DNA from: an uncultured Synechococcaceae cyanobacterium
Lineage (GTDB): Bacteria > Cyanobacteriota > Cyanobacteriia > PCC-6307 > Cyanobiaceae
Length of the DNA stretch: 64,000 nucleotides
Assembly: GCA_902634405.1 (NCBI GenBank)
Contig: CACPJY010000004.1
Coordinates: forward strand, 1 to 64,000
Reading direction: 5' to 3'
The notes under the pieces were generated by a model, which ran no database searches, had not been told where the DNA came from, and worked only from the letters and a program-made list of their open reading frames with translations. Position 1 is the stretch's first letter. Each line of letters begins with the position of its first letter. Both the position numbers and the translations under genes were made by a program. Positions 1 to 7,752 of this stretch are shown here, in pieces.

Positions 1-618
1 GCGCAAATGGGTGGATGGTTTAAGCGCAAATTGACTGGCTTGGATTCTCTTCGAGGGTTGAAGATGCGAATACCAGGCTTGGGAGGCAAGGTAATGGCTC
101 AATTAGGTGTCAATGTACAGGTATTGCCTGGTGGGGAAATCTACTTAGCGCTTGATCGTGGAGCGATTGATGCAGCGGAATGGACGGGACCTTATGACGA
201 TGAAAAACTCGGTCTTGCTAATGCTGCTCGCTTTTACTATTACCCAGGTTGGTGGGAACCTGGACCAACATTAAGTGGTTTGGTTAATCAAAAAGCTTGG
301 GAAAGACTTCCTAAAGAGTATCAAGCAATCTTTAGTTCAGCTTGTTATGAGGCGAATTTGACGATGTTAAGTCGATACGACAGCCTTAATGGAGCTGCTT
401 TGCAAAGACTGCTTAATGGAGGGACAGAGTTGGTTCCCTATGGCAACATTATTCTTAGATCAGCTAAGGATGCAGCTTTTCAACTTTTTTCAGACATGTC
501 TCTTAAGGATTCAGGTTTTAGAAGGATTTTTGAAGAATGGCAGAGTTTTCGTAGCCAGGTATCTGCGTGGAATAAGATTAATGAGTCATCATTCACTAGT
601 TTTAATTACGAATCTTGA
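1..618 (+). CDS. TRAP transporter substrate-binding protein, DctP/TakP type (5' end outside window)
   Basis: Periplasmic solute receptor of a TRAP transporter, which hands substrate to the permeases encoded next. The reading frame is open from the first base, so the N-terminus and signal peptide lie upstream. The visible part carries the pattern of the 2-oxoacid/mannitol-chloroaromatic subgroup (COG4663): [28 protein letters not shown], then a YYYPGWWE stretch. In TakP of Rhodobacter the equivalent regions line a Na+/2-oxoacid site, so an organic acid (or glutamate, as for cyanobacterial Gtr systems) is a reasonable inference. The substrate cannot be read from sequence. The stop overlaps a TTG start of the small permease by 4 nt, which indicates one operon. 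Confidence 0.88.
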   Translation, partial: AQMGGWFKRKLTGLDSLRGLKMRIPGLGGKVMAQLGVNVQVLPGGEIYLALDRGAIDAAEWTGPYDDEKLGLANAARFYYYPGWWEPGPTLSGLVNQKAWERLPKEYQAIFSSACYEANLTMLSRYDSLNGAALQRLLNGGTELVPYGNIILRSAKDAAFQLFSDMSLKDSGFRRIFEEWQSFRSQVSAWNKINESSFTSFNYES

Positions 619-1184
619 GTATCAGCAATATGCGGAAATGTCTAATTTTAGTCGATTCTTTGGATAGATGGAATAGAGGGGCTGCTTTCGTCGCAAGGTG
701 GTCAGTTTTGTTGATGTTGGGGTTAGGTTTTTGGAATGTTTTAGGTAGATATCTTGGTGTCGCGATTGGGCATAACCTTAGCTCTAATGGACTTATTGAA
801 GCACAGTGGTATTTATTTGATTGTGTTTTTTTATTGGGGATGGGGTGGACCCTCCAATGCCAGGGACATGTACGGGTGGATGTATTACAAGGTAGATGGG
901 GACCTAGGCGAAGAGCAAAGTTGGAGTTGTTAGGAATTTTCTTTTTGTTATTACCTTTTGCTATTGGGGTTATGGCAATTTCTATTGAGCCTGCTTTTCA
1001 TTCTTGGCGTATTGCGGAGGTTTCCCCTGATCCTGATGGTTTACCTCGCTATTGGATTAAAACTCTCATTCCGGTAGGTTTCTTTTTTCTAGCTATACAG
1101 GGTGTCGCCGAAGCTATTCGAACTTGGCTTACCGTAAATAGTTGTGCTGAGAAAGTTAAATTGTCTACTCAAGAGAAGGAGTGA
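615..1184 (+). CDS. dctQ: TRAP transporter small permease, DctQ type
   Basis: Small integral membrane subunit that joins the large permease in a TRAP transporter. The 189-residue product has four hydrophobic segments (about residues 25-48, 65-85, 105-125 and 150-172), the usual DctQ topology and length. The outermost start is a TTG overlapping the dctP stop by 4 nt; an in-frame ATG at 630 is an alternative. The C-terminus is hydrophilic, and an AAGGAG just before the stop probably serves the downstream gene. The family assignment rests on topology, length and operon position more than on strong motifs. Confidence 0.85.
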   Translation: MSISNMRKCLILVDSLDRWNRGAAFVARWSVLLMLGLGFWNVLGRYLGVAIGHNLSSNGLIEAQWYLFDCVFLLGMGWTLQCQGHVRVDVLQGRWGPRRRAKLELLGIFFLLLPFAIGVMAISIEPAFHSWRIAEVSPDPDGLPRYWIKTLIPVGFFFLAIQGVAEAIRTWLTVNSCAEKVKLSTQEKE

Positions 1185-1188
1185 TGAA

Positions 1189-2556
1189 TTGATTGAAATT
1201 TATTTCTTAGATTATGTAGTTAGCTTTGACCCTTCAACCTTTCTAGGACCAGGGATGTTTATTACTTTGGTCATAGTCCTTTTAAGTGGTTTTCCGGTTG
1301 CATTTTGTTTAGGGGGCGTCGCAGTCTTTTTTGCATTGTTGGGTATTGCATTTGGAGAATTTGATCCACTTTTTATGACGGCTTTGCCTCAGAGGATTTT
1401 GGGGATAATGGCTAACTTTACCTTGCTGGCAATACCTGCCTTTGTATTTATGGGAGCAATGCTTCAGTCATCAGGTATCGCTGAGAGACTGCTAGAGAGT
1501 ATGGGAAAACTTTTGGGGAGATTGAGAGGTGGCCTTGCGCTTGCAGTAGTTATTGTTGGTTCTCTTCTTGCGGCTACTACTGGTGTTGTTGCTGCAACAG
1601 TGACGACAATGGGATTGATATCTTTACCAGCGATGCTACGAGCAGGTTACGACCGCTCTCTAGCTACGGGAGTAATTGCTGCATCTGGCACTCTTGGCCA
1701 GATTATTCCACCAAGCATTGTTTTAGTAGTTCTTGGCGATCAGCTAGGAATATCAGTAGGCGATCTTTTCTTGGGTTCATTAATTCCTGGAATCTTGATG
1801 TCTAGTGCATTTGCGCTTTATGTGTTAGCGATAAGCTTTTTGAAGCCTGAATTGGTCCCTCAAGAGACTTCATTGAGTTGGCAAGGCTTATCACCTTTAA
1901 ATCTTATTTATGTCATAACTCCTCCTTTGTCTTTGATCTTCTTGGTATTGGGAAGCATTTTTTTTGGTATCGCAACTCCTACAGAGGCTGGCACGCTCGG
2001 TGCTCTGGGGGCAATTGGATTAGCAGCTTTGAATGGCGGTTTTAGCAGAACTACTCTTGCAAAGGTTTGTGATGAAACCCTTAGAACAACGTCAATGGTC
2101 ATGGCCATTTTGCTTGGCTCAACTGCTTTTAGCCTTGTCTTTCGTGGGATTGGTGGTGATCAGCTTATTGCTGACTTATTAGTTAATCTCCCTGGCGGTA
2201 AAATCGGTTTTATTGCATTCAGCATGCTTACCATATTTACATTAGGGTTTTTTATAGATTTTTTTGAAATTGCCTTTATTGTTGTTCCTTTACTCTTACC
2301 TGCTGCTCGCCAATTACTTGGTTCAGATGCCTTGCTTTGGCTAGGGGTTGTTATTGGAGCAAATCTGCAGACCTCTTTTCTTACGCCGCCATTTGGATTC
2401 GCTTTATTTTATCTACGGGGCGTCGCTCCAAAATCAGTCACCACAACTGACATATATAAGGGAGCATTGCCTTTTGTTGCACTTCAAATTTCTGTTTTGT
2501 GTGTAATCATTCTCTTTCCTGGACTTGTCAATTGGTTGCCAAATCTGGCATCTTGA
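1189..2556 (+). CDS. dctM: TRAP transporter large permease, DctM type
   Basis: Large membrane subunit that forms the Na+-driven transport path of the TRAP system. The product is about 455 residues with roughly a dozen hydrophobic segments and family features such as GxxxAATTGVVAATVTTMG, SGTLGQIIPPSIVLV and TPTEAGTLGA. I chose the TTG at 1189 because AAGGAG at 1176-1181 sits 7 nt upstream and the protein then begins with LIEIYFLDYV. The frame stays open to a GTG at 1144, but that start would overlap dctQ by 41 nt and add a charged stretch not expected in the family. The spacing to dctQ is 4 nt. Confidence 0.9.
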   Translation: MIEIYFLDYVVSFDPSTFLGPGMFITLVIVLLSGFPVAFCLGGVAVFFALLGIAFGEFDPLFMTALPQRILGIMANFTLLAIPAFVFMGAMLQSSGIAERLLESMGKLLGRLRGGLALAVVIVGSLLAATTGVVAATVTTMGLISLPAMLRAGYDRSLATGVIAASGTLGQIIPPSIVLVVLGDQLGISVGDLFLGSLIPGILMSSAFALYVLAISFLKPELVPQETSLSWQGLSPLNLIYVITPPLSLIFLVLGSIFFGIATPTEAGTLGALGAIGLAALNGGFSRTTLAKVCDETLRTTSMVMAILLGSTAFSLVFRGIGGDQLIADLLVNLPGGKIGFIAFSMLTIFTLGFFIDFFEIAFIVVPLLLPAARQLLGSDALLWLGVVIGANLQTSFLTPPFGFALFYLRGVAPKSVTTTDIYKGALPFVALQISVLCVIILFPGLVNWLPNLAS

Positions 2557-2595
2557 TTAATTACCTGTCTTTTTAGGGTAACTGGTCTTAAATTC

Positions 2596-2601
2596 TATAA
2601 A
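2596..2601 (+). promoter_or_regulatory. Possible -10 box upstream of flv3
   Basis: TATAAA lies about 21 nt before the flv3 ATG in a 65-nt gap after dctM. There is no convincing -35 box, so this is only a candidate. If real, the transcript would have a very short leader. It would separate the flavodiiron genes from the TRAP operon. Confidence 0.25.
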
Positions 2602-2621
2602 TGGGTAGAAGGTAGCAAGTT

Positions 2622-4397
2622 ATGGCATCTTTCAGTTCCAAGCCTCTGAAGGGAACACCCCTTGAGTCTCCAAGATTATCTTTGCAATCTGAAAACATTG
2701 GTTCAGATACTATCGCTTTTCGATCATTGGATTGGGATAGAAGCCGTTTTGATATTGAATTTGGTCTTCGTAATGGAACTACTTATAACAGCTTTTTAGT
2801 TCGTGGAGCGAAGACAGCACTTATTGATACGAGTCATCTCAAGTTTCAACATGGCTGGATTAAGATGCTTCAAGACTATGTGGATCCAAAAGAGATTGAC
2901 TATTTAATTGTGAGTCATACGGAGCCTGATCATTCAGGATTAATCAGTCATCTTTTAGAACTTAACTCAGAGATCGAGATAATTGCTTCAAAGGTTGCAA
3001 TTAAGTTTTTAGAAGATCAAATACATCGTCCCTTTCAATCAAGGTCTGTGAAGACTGGAGATGTACTTGATTTAGGAATTAATTCATCAAGCGATGTTGC
3101 GCATGAGTTTTCTTTTCTAAGTGCTCCTAATTTGCATTGGCCGGATACGATTTTTTCTTTTGATCAAGGCACTTCAATTTTGTATACCTGCGATGCTTTT
3201 GGTTTGCATTATTGCTCAGATCAGCTTTTTGATGAGATTCCCGAAGATATTGAAGATGACTTTCGATTTTATTTTGATTGTCTTATGGCACCAAATGCAA
3301 GAAGTGTGTTACAAGCCCTCAAGAGAATGGATTCTCTTTCTGAGATAAACACTCTTGCGGTAGGTCATGGTCCTCTTTTGAAACATCATTTATCTAAATG
3401 GATCAATCATTATCGAGAGTGGAGTGGTCAACGTAGCAAAGGTGAGGCTTATGCAGCCGTTTGTTATTTGAGTCAATATGGATTTTGTGATCAATTAAGC
3501 CAAGCAATTGCGCATGGGATTAGCAAAGCAGATTCACAAGTTCAATTAATTGATTTAAGAGCATCTGATTCTCAGGAACTTAGTATTTTGATTGACGAAG
3601 CTAATGCTGTAGTTGTACCTACTTGGCCTAGTGACCCTGATGCGGATTTACAAAGCTCAATTGGAACTTTACTTGCTGCTTTGAGACAAAAGCAACTAGT
3701 AGCCGTCTATGACTCTTATGGAGGAAATGATGAGCCAATAGATTCAGTTGCGATTCAGTTGCGTTATTTGGGCCAGAAGGAAGCCTTTAACCCATTGCGT
3801 GTCCGCAAGTTACCAGACGAGCAAACATATCAAAGATTTGAGGAGGCGGGTACTGATTTAGGGCAAATTCTGAATCGTAAAAAAACTATTGCTTTGATGA
3901 AAAGCCTAGATGGTGATTTAGATAAGGCGTTAGGGCGGATTAGTGGAGGCCTCTATGTAGTGACCGCGAGTCAAGGTAAACAAAATAATCAACGACGTAG
4001 TGCAATGGTCGCGAGTTGGGTTGCTCAGGCTAGCTTTAAGCCACCAGGACTTACAGTTGCCGTCGCTAAAGATAGAGCTATTGAGAGTTTCATGCAGGTA
4101 GGTGACCGGTTTGTGATCAATGTATTGAGAGCTGATAATTTCCAACCTTTACTACGTCATTTCCTTAAAAGATTTCCACCTGGAGCCGATCGTTTTGAAG
4201 GAGTTAACCTTCTAGAAAATGTTGCTTTAGGAGGACCGGTTTTGACAGATGCTTTGGCCTTTCTGAGTTGTCGCGTTCAGCAAAGAATGGAAAGTCCCGA
4301 TCATTGGATCATTTATTCAATTGTTGAGCAAGGAAATGTTGCTGATGCAGAGGCGATTACTGCTGTTCATCATCGTAAAGTTGGTAATCACTATTGA
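2622..4397 (+). CDS. flv3: Flavodiiron protein Flv3 type (canonical diiron ligands)
   Basis: Cyanobacterial class-C flavodiiron protein. With Flv1 it reduces O2 to water using electrons from the acceptor side of photosystem I, protecting against fluctuating light. The 591 residues contain a metallo-beta-lactamase-like diiron domain (about 30-265), a flavodoxin-like FMN domain (about 270-415) and a C-terminal NAD(P)H:flavin oxidoreductase-like domain (about 440-591), the last found only in photosynthetic lineages. The ligand set is intact: HTEPDH at 99-104, then HWPD, TCDAFG and GHGP further on. Canonical ligands distinguish Flv3 from Flv1 in Synechocystis. The stop overlaps the next ATG (TGATG), indicating coupled translation. 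Confidence 0.93.
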   Translation: MASFSSKPLKGTPLESPRLSLQSENIGSDTIAFRSLDWDRSRFDIEFGLRNGTTYNSFLVRGAKTALIDTSHLKFQHGWIKMLQDYVDPKEIDYLIVSHTEPDHSGLISHLLELNSEIEIIASKVAIKFLEDQIHRPFQSRSVKTGDVLDLGINSSSDVAHEFSFLSAPNLHWPDTIFSFDQGTSILYTCDAFGLHYCSDQLFDEIPEDIEDDFRFYFDCLMAPNARSVLQALKRMDSLSEINTLAVGHGPLLKHHLSKWINHYREWSGQRSKGEAYAAVCYLSQYGFCDQLSQAIAHGISKADSQVQLIDLRASDSQELSILIDEANAVVVPTWPSDPDADLQSSIGTLLAALRQKQLVAVYDSYGGNDEPIDSVAIQLRYLGQKEAFNPLRVRKLPDEQTYQRFEEAGTDLGQILNRKKTIALMKSLDGDLDKALGRISGGLYVVTASQGKQNNQRRSAMVASWVAQASFKPPGLTVAVAKDRAIESFMQVGDRFVINVLRADNFQPLLRHFLKRFPPGADRFEGVNLLENVALGGPVLTDALAFLSCRVQQRMESPDHWIIYSIVEQGNVADAEAITAVHHRKVGNHY

Positions 4398-6247
4398 TGG
4401 CTAATTCTTCTTCTCACGAATTGCAACTATCAGTTGATCAACTTGAAGTTGTCAATATCCCTATTGATACTGGTTTAAGTTGTTTGCGGGTTTTAAGCCC
4501 TAGAAGATTACGTTTTGAACTTGAATATGCCTTGGAAAGAGGAAGTACAGATAATTGTTTTCTTTTTATTGATAGGCACTCTTCTCAAGAGTGTATCGGC
4601 TCTGCTGTATTAGTTCATCCACCTGGAGCTATTTATGCAGAAGTATTCTTACCAGCTTTAGTGAATTTTTTGCCAATTGGCACTTCGGAAATTCAAATTG
4701 TAGTTGGCCATGTAAACCCTAATCGAGTTCAACTTTTGCGACAGCTTGTTGACCTTTACCCTCATCTTCAATTGATTAGTTCTAATCCAGGTTCCAAATT
4801 AATTAAAGAGCTCTGGACTCAACAAAAACCTATTAGAACTGGTGATGAAGAGATTAATAGACCGTCTTTACCTCCATTGCCAACAATTCATGTTATTCGC
4901 CAGGAACAGCAATTAGTTTTGAGCGGAGAACATAATTTACGCTTAATACCTGCACCAACGCCGCGTTGGCCCGGAGGTCTTCTGGCTTTTGAGGAGACAT
5001 TAGGTCTTCTGATGAGTGATAAATTTTTTGCAGCTCATATTTGTACAAATACCTGGTCGGAGATTACTCGAAGTAGTACGGAGGAAGAACGACGTCATTT
5101 TTACGATTGCTTAATGTGCTCTATGTCTACTCAGGTTGATTCAGTTTTGGATCGACTTGATGATTTGGACATTCAAATTATTGCTCCCGGTCACGGACCA
5201 GCCATTGCTTCAAGTTGGAGGAGTTTATTAAATGAATATCGACGATGGGGGGAAGCTCAACACCAAGCACCGTTGAATGTTGTTTTGTTATTTGCAAGTG
5301 CATATGGAAATACCGCAGCTATAGCTGATGCTTTATCTAGAGGTATTACGAGGACTGGGATACGTGTTCAAAGTCTGAATTGTGAATTTACTCCTTCAGA
5401 CCAATTAGTTAAAGCTATTAGAGAAGCCGATGGTTACTTGATTGGGTCACCTACCCTTGGAGGACATGCACCCACTCCCATTGTTTCTGCCTTGGGCACG
5501 TTGCTTTCTGAAGGTGATAAACGGAAAAAGGTGGGTGTTTTTGGTAGTTATGGATGGAGTGGAGAAGCTTTGGATTTATTAGAAAGCAAGTTACGTGATG
5601 GAGGATTTGTTTTTGGATTCGAGCCAATCAAAGTCAAATTTAGTCCTGATACTGCCATGGTGAAGATTTTGGAAGAGAAGGGAACGCTTTTTGGAAGAGA
5701 TCTCTTAAGAACTAAAAAGTTAAATAAGCGTAGGCCAACTGGTGGAATGAGTAGTAGCAGAAGTGACCCTGCAGTGCTTGCACTTGGAAGAGTTATAGGT
5801 TCTCTGTGTGTACTTACAGCACGTAAAGATCAAGAAGGTGGTGTCCTTACAGGGGCAATGTTGGCAAGCTGGATTAGCCAAGCTAGTTTTTCTCCTCCAG
5901 GCCTCACGATTTCTGTTGCTAAGGATCGTGCAGTGGAGTCTTTACTGCATGTTGGAGATTCTTTTTGCTTGAACTTGCTTGGAGAAGCTAATAAAACAGC
6001 AGTAATGAGACACTTTCTTCAGCCTTTTTCTCCAGGAGCCGATCGCTTTGAGGGGGTAGAAGTTTTAGATAGTCCTCTAGGCCATCCGATCCTTGCTAGT
6101 GCATTGGCATGGATCGATTGTTGCGTGAAACAACGAATGGAATGTGGTGACCATTGGCTTATTTATGCTGAAGCGACAAATGGAAATGTGTGTGACAAGG
6201 AAGATCTCACGGCAGTTCATCATCGTAGGACAGGAGCTAATTATTAA
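4397..6247 (+). CDS. flv1: Flavodiiron protein Flv1 type (degenerate diiron ligands)
   Basis: Partner of Flv3 in the Mehler-like O2 reduction system, with the same three-domain layout in 616 residues. The position of the HxExDH ligand motif reads HVNPNR (105-110), so the Glu, Asp and second His are replaced. The next His site reads PRWPGG instead of HWPD. The later Asp (LMSDKF) and His (PGHGP) remain. This asymmetric loss is the known hallmark of Flv1 relative to Flv3 and points to a heteromer in which the two subunits are not equivalent. The start is the ATG overlapping the flv3 stop by one base; a TTG one codon earlier is less likely. Confidence 0.92.
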   Translation: MANSSSHELQLSVDQLEVVNIPIDTGLSCLRVLSPRRLRFELEYALERGSTDNCFLFIDRHSSQECIGSAVLVHPPGAIYAEVFLPALVNFLPIGTSEIQIVVGHVNPNRVQLLRQLVDLYPHLQLISSNPGSKLIKELWTQQKPIRTGDEEINRPSLPPLPTIHVIRQEQQLVLSGEHNLRLIPAPTPRWPGGLLAFEETLGLLMSDKFFAAHICTNTWSEITRSSTEEERRHFYDCLMCSMSTQVDSVLDRLDDLDIQIIAPGHGPAIASSWRSLLNEYRRWGEAQHQAPLNVVLLFASAYGNTAAIADALSRGITRTGIRVQSLNCEFTPSDQLVKAIREADGYLIGSPTLGGHAPTPIVSALGTLLSEGDKRKKVGVFGSYGWSGEALDLLESKLRDGGFVFGFEPIKVKFSPDTAMVKILEEKGTLFGRDLLRTKKLNKRRPTGGMSSSRSDPAVLALGRVIGSLCVLTARKDQEGGVLTGAMLASWISQASFSPPGLTISVAKDRAVESLLHVGDSFCLNLLGEANKTAVMRHFLQPFSPGADRFEGVEVLDSPLGHPILASALAWIDCCVKQRMECGDHWLIYAEATNGNVCDKEDLTAVHHRRTGANY

Positions 6248-6299
6248 ATGTGATTGTTGACAGCTCGACTTTATGTACTTTTTTCAGTAATTTCTTCTA

Positions 6300-6824
6300 A
6301 TGACTTTTAAGAATGATTTGCTTGTAATTACTGCAAGTAATGGAGAAAACCTAAAACTAGGAGAACGCTTCCTTACCATTGCTAATGAAATGGTTGTGAA
6401 CCCTAAGCTTATTGATTTAACCCAGCTTGAGTTGCCACTTTATAATCCAAGAACTCATGAAGTAGGTGGAATTCCAGTTTTGGCTAGAGAATTAAGTCAA
6501 ACATTTTGCAGTGCTTCTCATTGGGTAATTTGTGCACCTGAATATAACGGTTCGATCCCTCCTGTTTTAACTAGTGCGATTGCTTGGTTATCAGTTCAAG
6601 GAGATGATTTTCGCAATTTATTTAATGGACGTCCAATTGCAATGGCAAGTTTTTCCGGTGGAGGGTGTATTGAGGTTTTGTTGTCTATGAGAATTCAGTT
6701 GACTCATCTAGGAGCACAAGTGGTTGGACGACAACTTGCTAGTAATTCATCTAATCCTGCTCAGGATTCTTCGATTAAGGATTTGTTGGTTCGACTGCTA
6801 CAAATGAAACCGCTCGAGCTTTAA
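6300..6824 (+). CDS. NADPH-dependent FMN reductase family protein
   Basis: Flavodoxin-fold protein of 174 residues of the NADPH-dependent FMN reductase family. The sequence opens with a beta strand and phosphate loop (LLVITASNGE), later has CAPEYNGSIPPVL, the conserved PEYNxSxP signature, and a Gly-rich SFSGGG loop that would contact the flavin. The length suits the family. It follows flv1 by 52 nt on the same strand, so it may supply reduced flavin to, or share regulation with, the flavodiiron pair; that functional link is inferred from position only. No SD sequence is visible at the ATG. Confidence 0.85.
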   Translation: MTFKNDLLVITASNGENLKLGERFLTIANEMVVNPKLIDLTQLELPLYNPRTHEVGGIPVLARELSQTFCSASHWVICAPEYNGSIPPVLTSAIAWLSVQGDDFRNLFNGRPIAMASFSGGGCIEVLLSMRIQLTHLGAQVVGRQLASNSSNPAQDSSIKDLLVRLLQMKPLEL

Positions 6825-7164
6825 TCAAGAAGGTTTTTTAGCGCCTCTGAAGAAATCAGATTTTTGAATGGGTAATCAGATTTGATTCAATCAACCTAGA
6901 TCTGTTTAAAATTTTTCTAGTCTGCTTAGGACATAGCTTCCCCCTACCGCTATATGTAGTGGCAATATTTGCTATTGAACGTAAAAAAAGATCTGCATTC
7001 TCACATCAAATGTCATCTACAAATCCTTTGTTTAAAAGACTTTCGTCTATTTTTGTAATAATTCATACAGTTTGCACATCTTGAATCCTAAAGATTTTCC
7101 GAACAATCTAGACACGCTATATGTTGTGTACTGAAATAGATCCATACTTTTTACTTCGCTGGAA
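6825..7164. other. Gene-free 340-bp stretch with a short direct repeat
   Basis: No ORF or RNA gene is evident here. It holds a 10-bp direct repeat, AATCAGATTT, at 6854-6863 and 6874-6883, exactly 20 bp apart, and a weak 6-bp hairpin CCGCTA/TAGTGG around 6948-6963. The repeat spacing of about two helical turns would suit a dimeric regulator but may be chance in AT-rich DNA. The region separates the flavodiiron cluster from the next small gene. Confidence 0.4.
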
Positions 7165-7371
7165 TTGTCCCCTCAAATTTCTTGTTTTGCTGTGACTCGA
7201 TACCGGGGCTTTTTGCTTATTCCGCAAAGCAATAATGGCTGGTTAGTGCGTCCAGAAAGGAGTCCTATGTCTATACTCCCTTTCCGAACACAAGCAAATT
7301 CTTTGGAAGCTGTTAAGTCAATTTTAGATCTTCGCCTTCTTGAAAAAATCTCTTATCAGCAGATTGCCTAA
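7165..7371 (+). CDS. Small conserved-type hypothetical protein (68 aa)
   Basis: I do not recognise a family. The 68 residues begin from a TTG (the first start in the frame after an upstream stop at 7132) and include an aromatic, Arg-rich N-terminal half (TRYRGFLLIPQSNNGWLVRP) and a C-terminal helix (NSLEAVKSILDLRLLEKI). The composition looks coding rather than random, and the pattern of a beta-hairpin followed by a helix is typical of small picocyanobacterial proteins. No SD sequence is seen. It ends 4 nt before the convergent gene at 7376. Confidence 0.6.
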   Translation: MSPQISCFAVTRYRGFLLIPQSNNGWLVRPERSPMSILPFRTQANSLEAVKSILDLRLLEKISYQQIA

Positions 7372-7375
7372 TTAA

Positions 7376-7636
7376 TTAAGCTGCTTGAGGGGGCGGTGTG
7401 GGATTTCCTTGTGGTTGAAAAGGTAACACTAATGTTGCCATCCTTTCAGGTGCTTGAGGCCTTTGCTTTTTTGGTTGCCTAATACCAAAAGGCACTCTTA
7501 CTACATTTGTGCCATCAACATTGAAGGAATTTCCTGATTGCATTGAAGCTTCCACTCCTTTTGGCAGGGAGGGCAAACTCAATGAATCGCTGTTGATGAT
7601 TTGTAGCGAGCTACTGTTTGATTTTTCTCTATCCAT
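7376..7636 (-). CDS. Hypothetical protein, Pro/Ser-rich (86 aa)
   Basis: Unknown function. The frame is open from 7702, but the start at 7636 (MDREKSN) is preceded by GGGGAGAA, a good ribosome-binding sequence, so I use it. The protein has no membrane segment. It is Ser-rich at the N-terminus and has a basic RQPKKQRPQAPER segment, ending in a Pro-rich tail (QGNPTPPPQAA). Such low-complexity ends suggest a flexible protein. It converges on the 68-aa gene with a 4-nt gap. Confidence 0.5.
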   Translation of the reverse strand: MDREKSNSSSLQIINSDSLSLPSLPKGVEASMQSGNSFNVDGTNVVRVPFGIRQPKKQRPQAPERMATLVLPFQPQGNPTPPPQAA

Positions 7637-7752
7637 GGTGTTCTCCCCAAGAACAGTGATGCTGCGGCACAGTGTGGTCAAAAAACCGGCCAGGTCAGCC
7701 AAATTAAACCATAAATTCGGTTTTCAGTGAAAATTTACCTCTTAAGTGTCTT

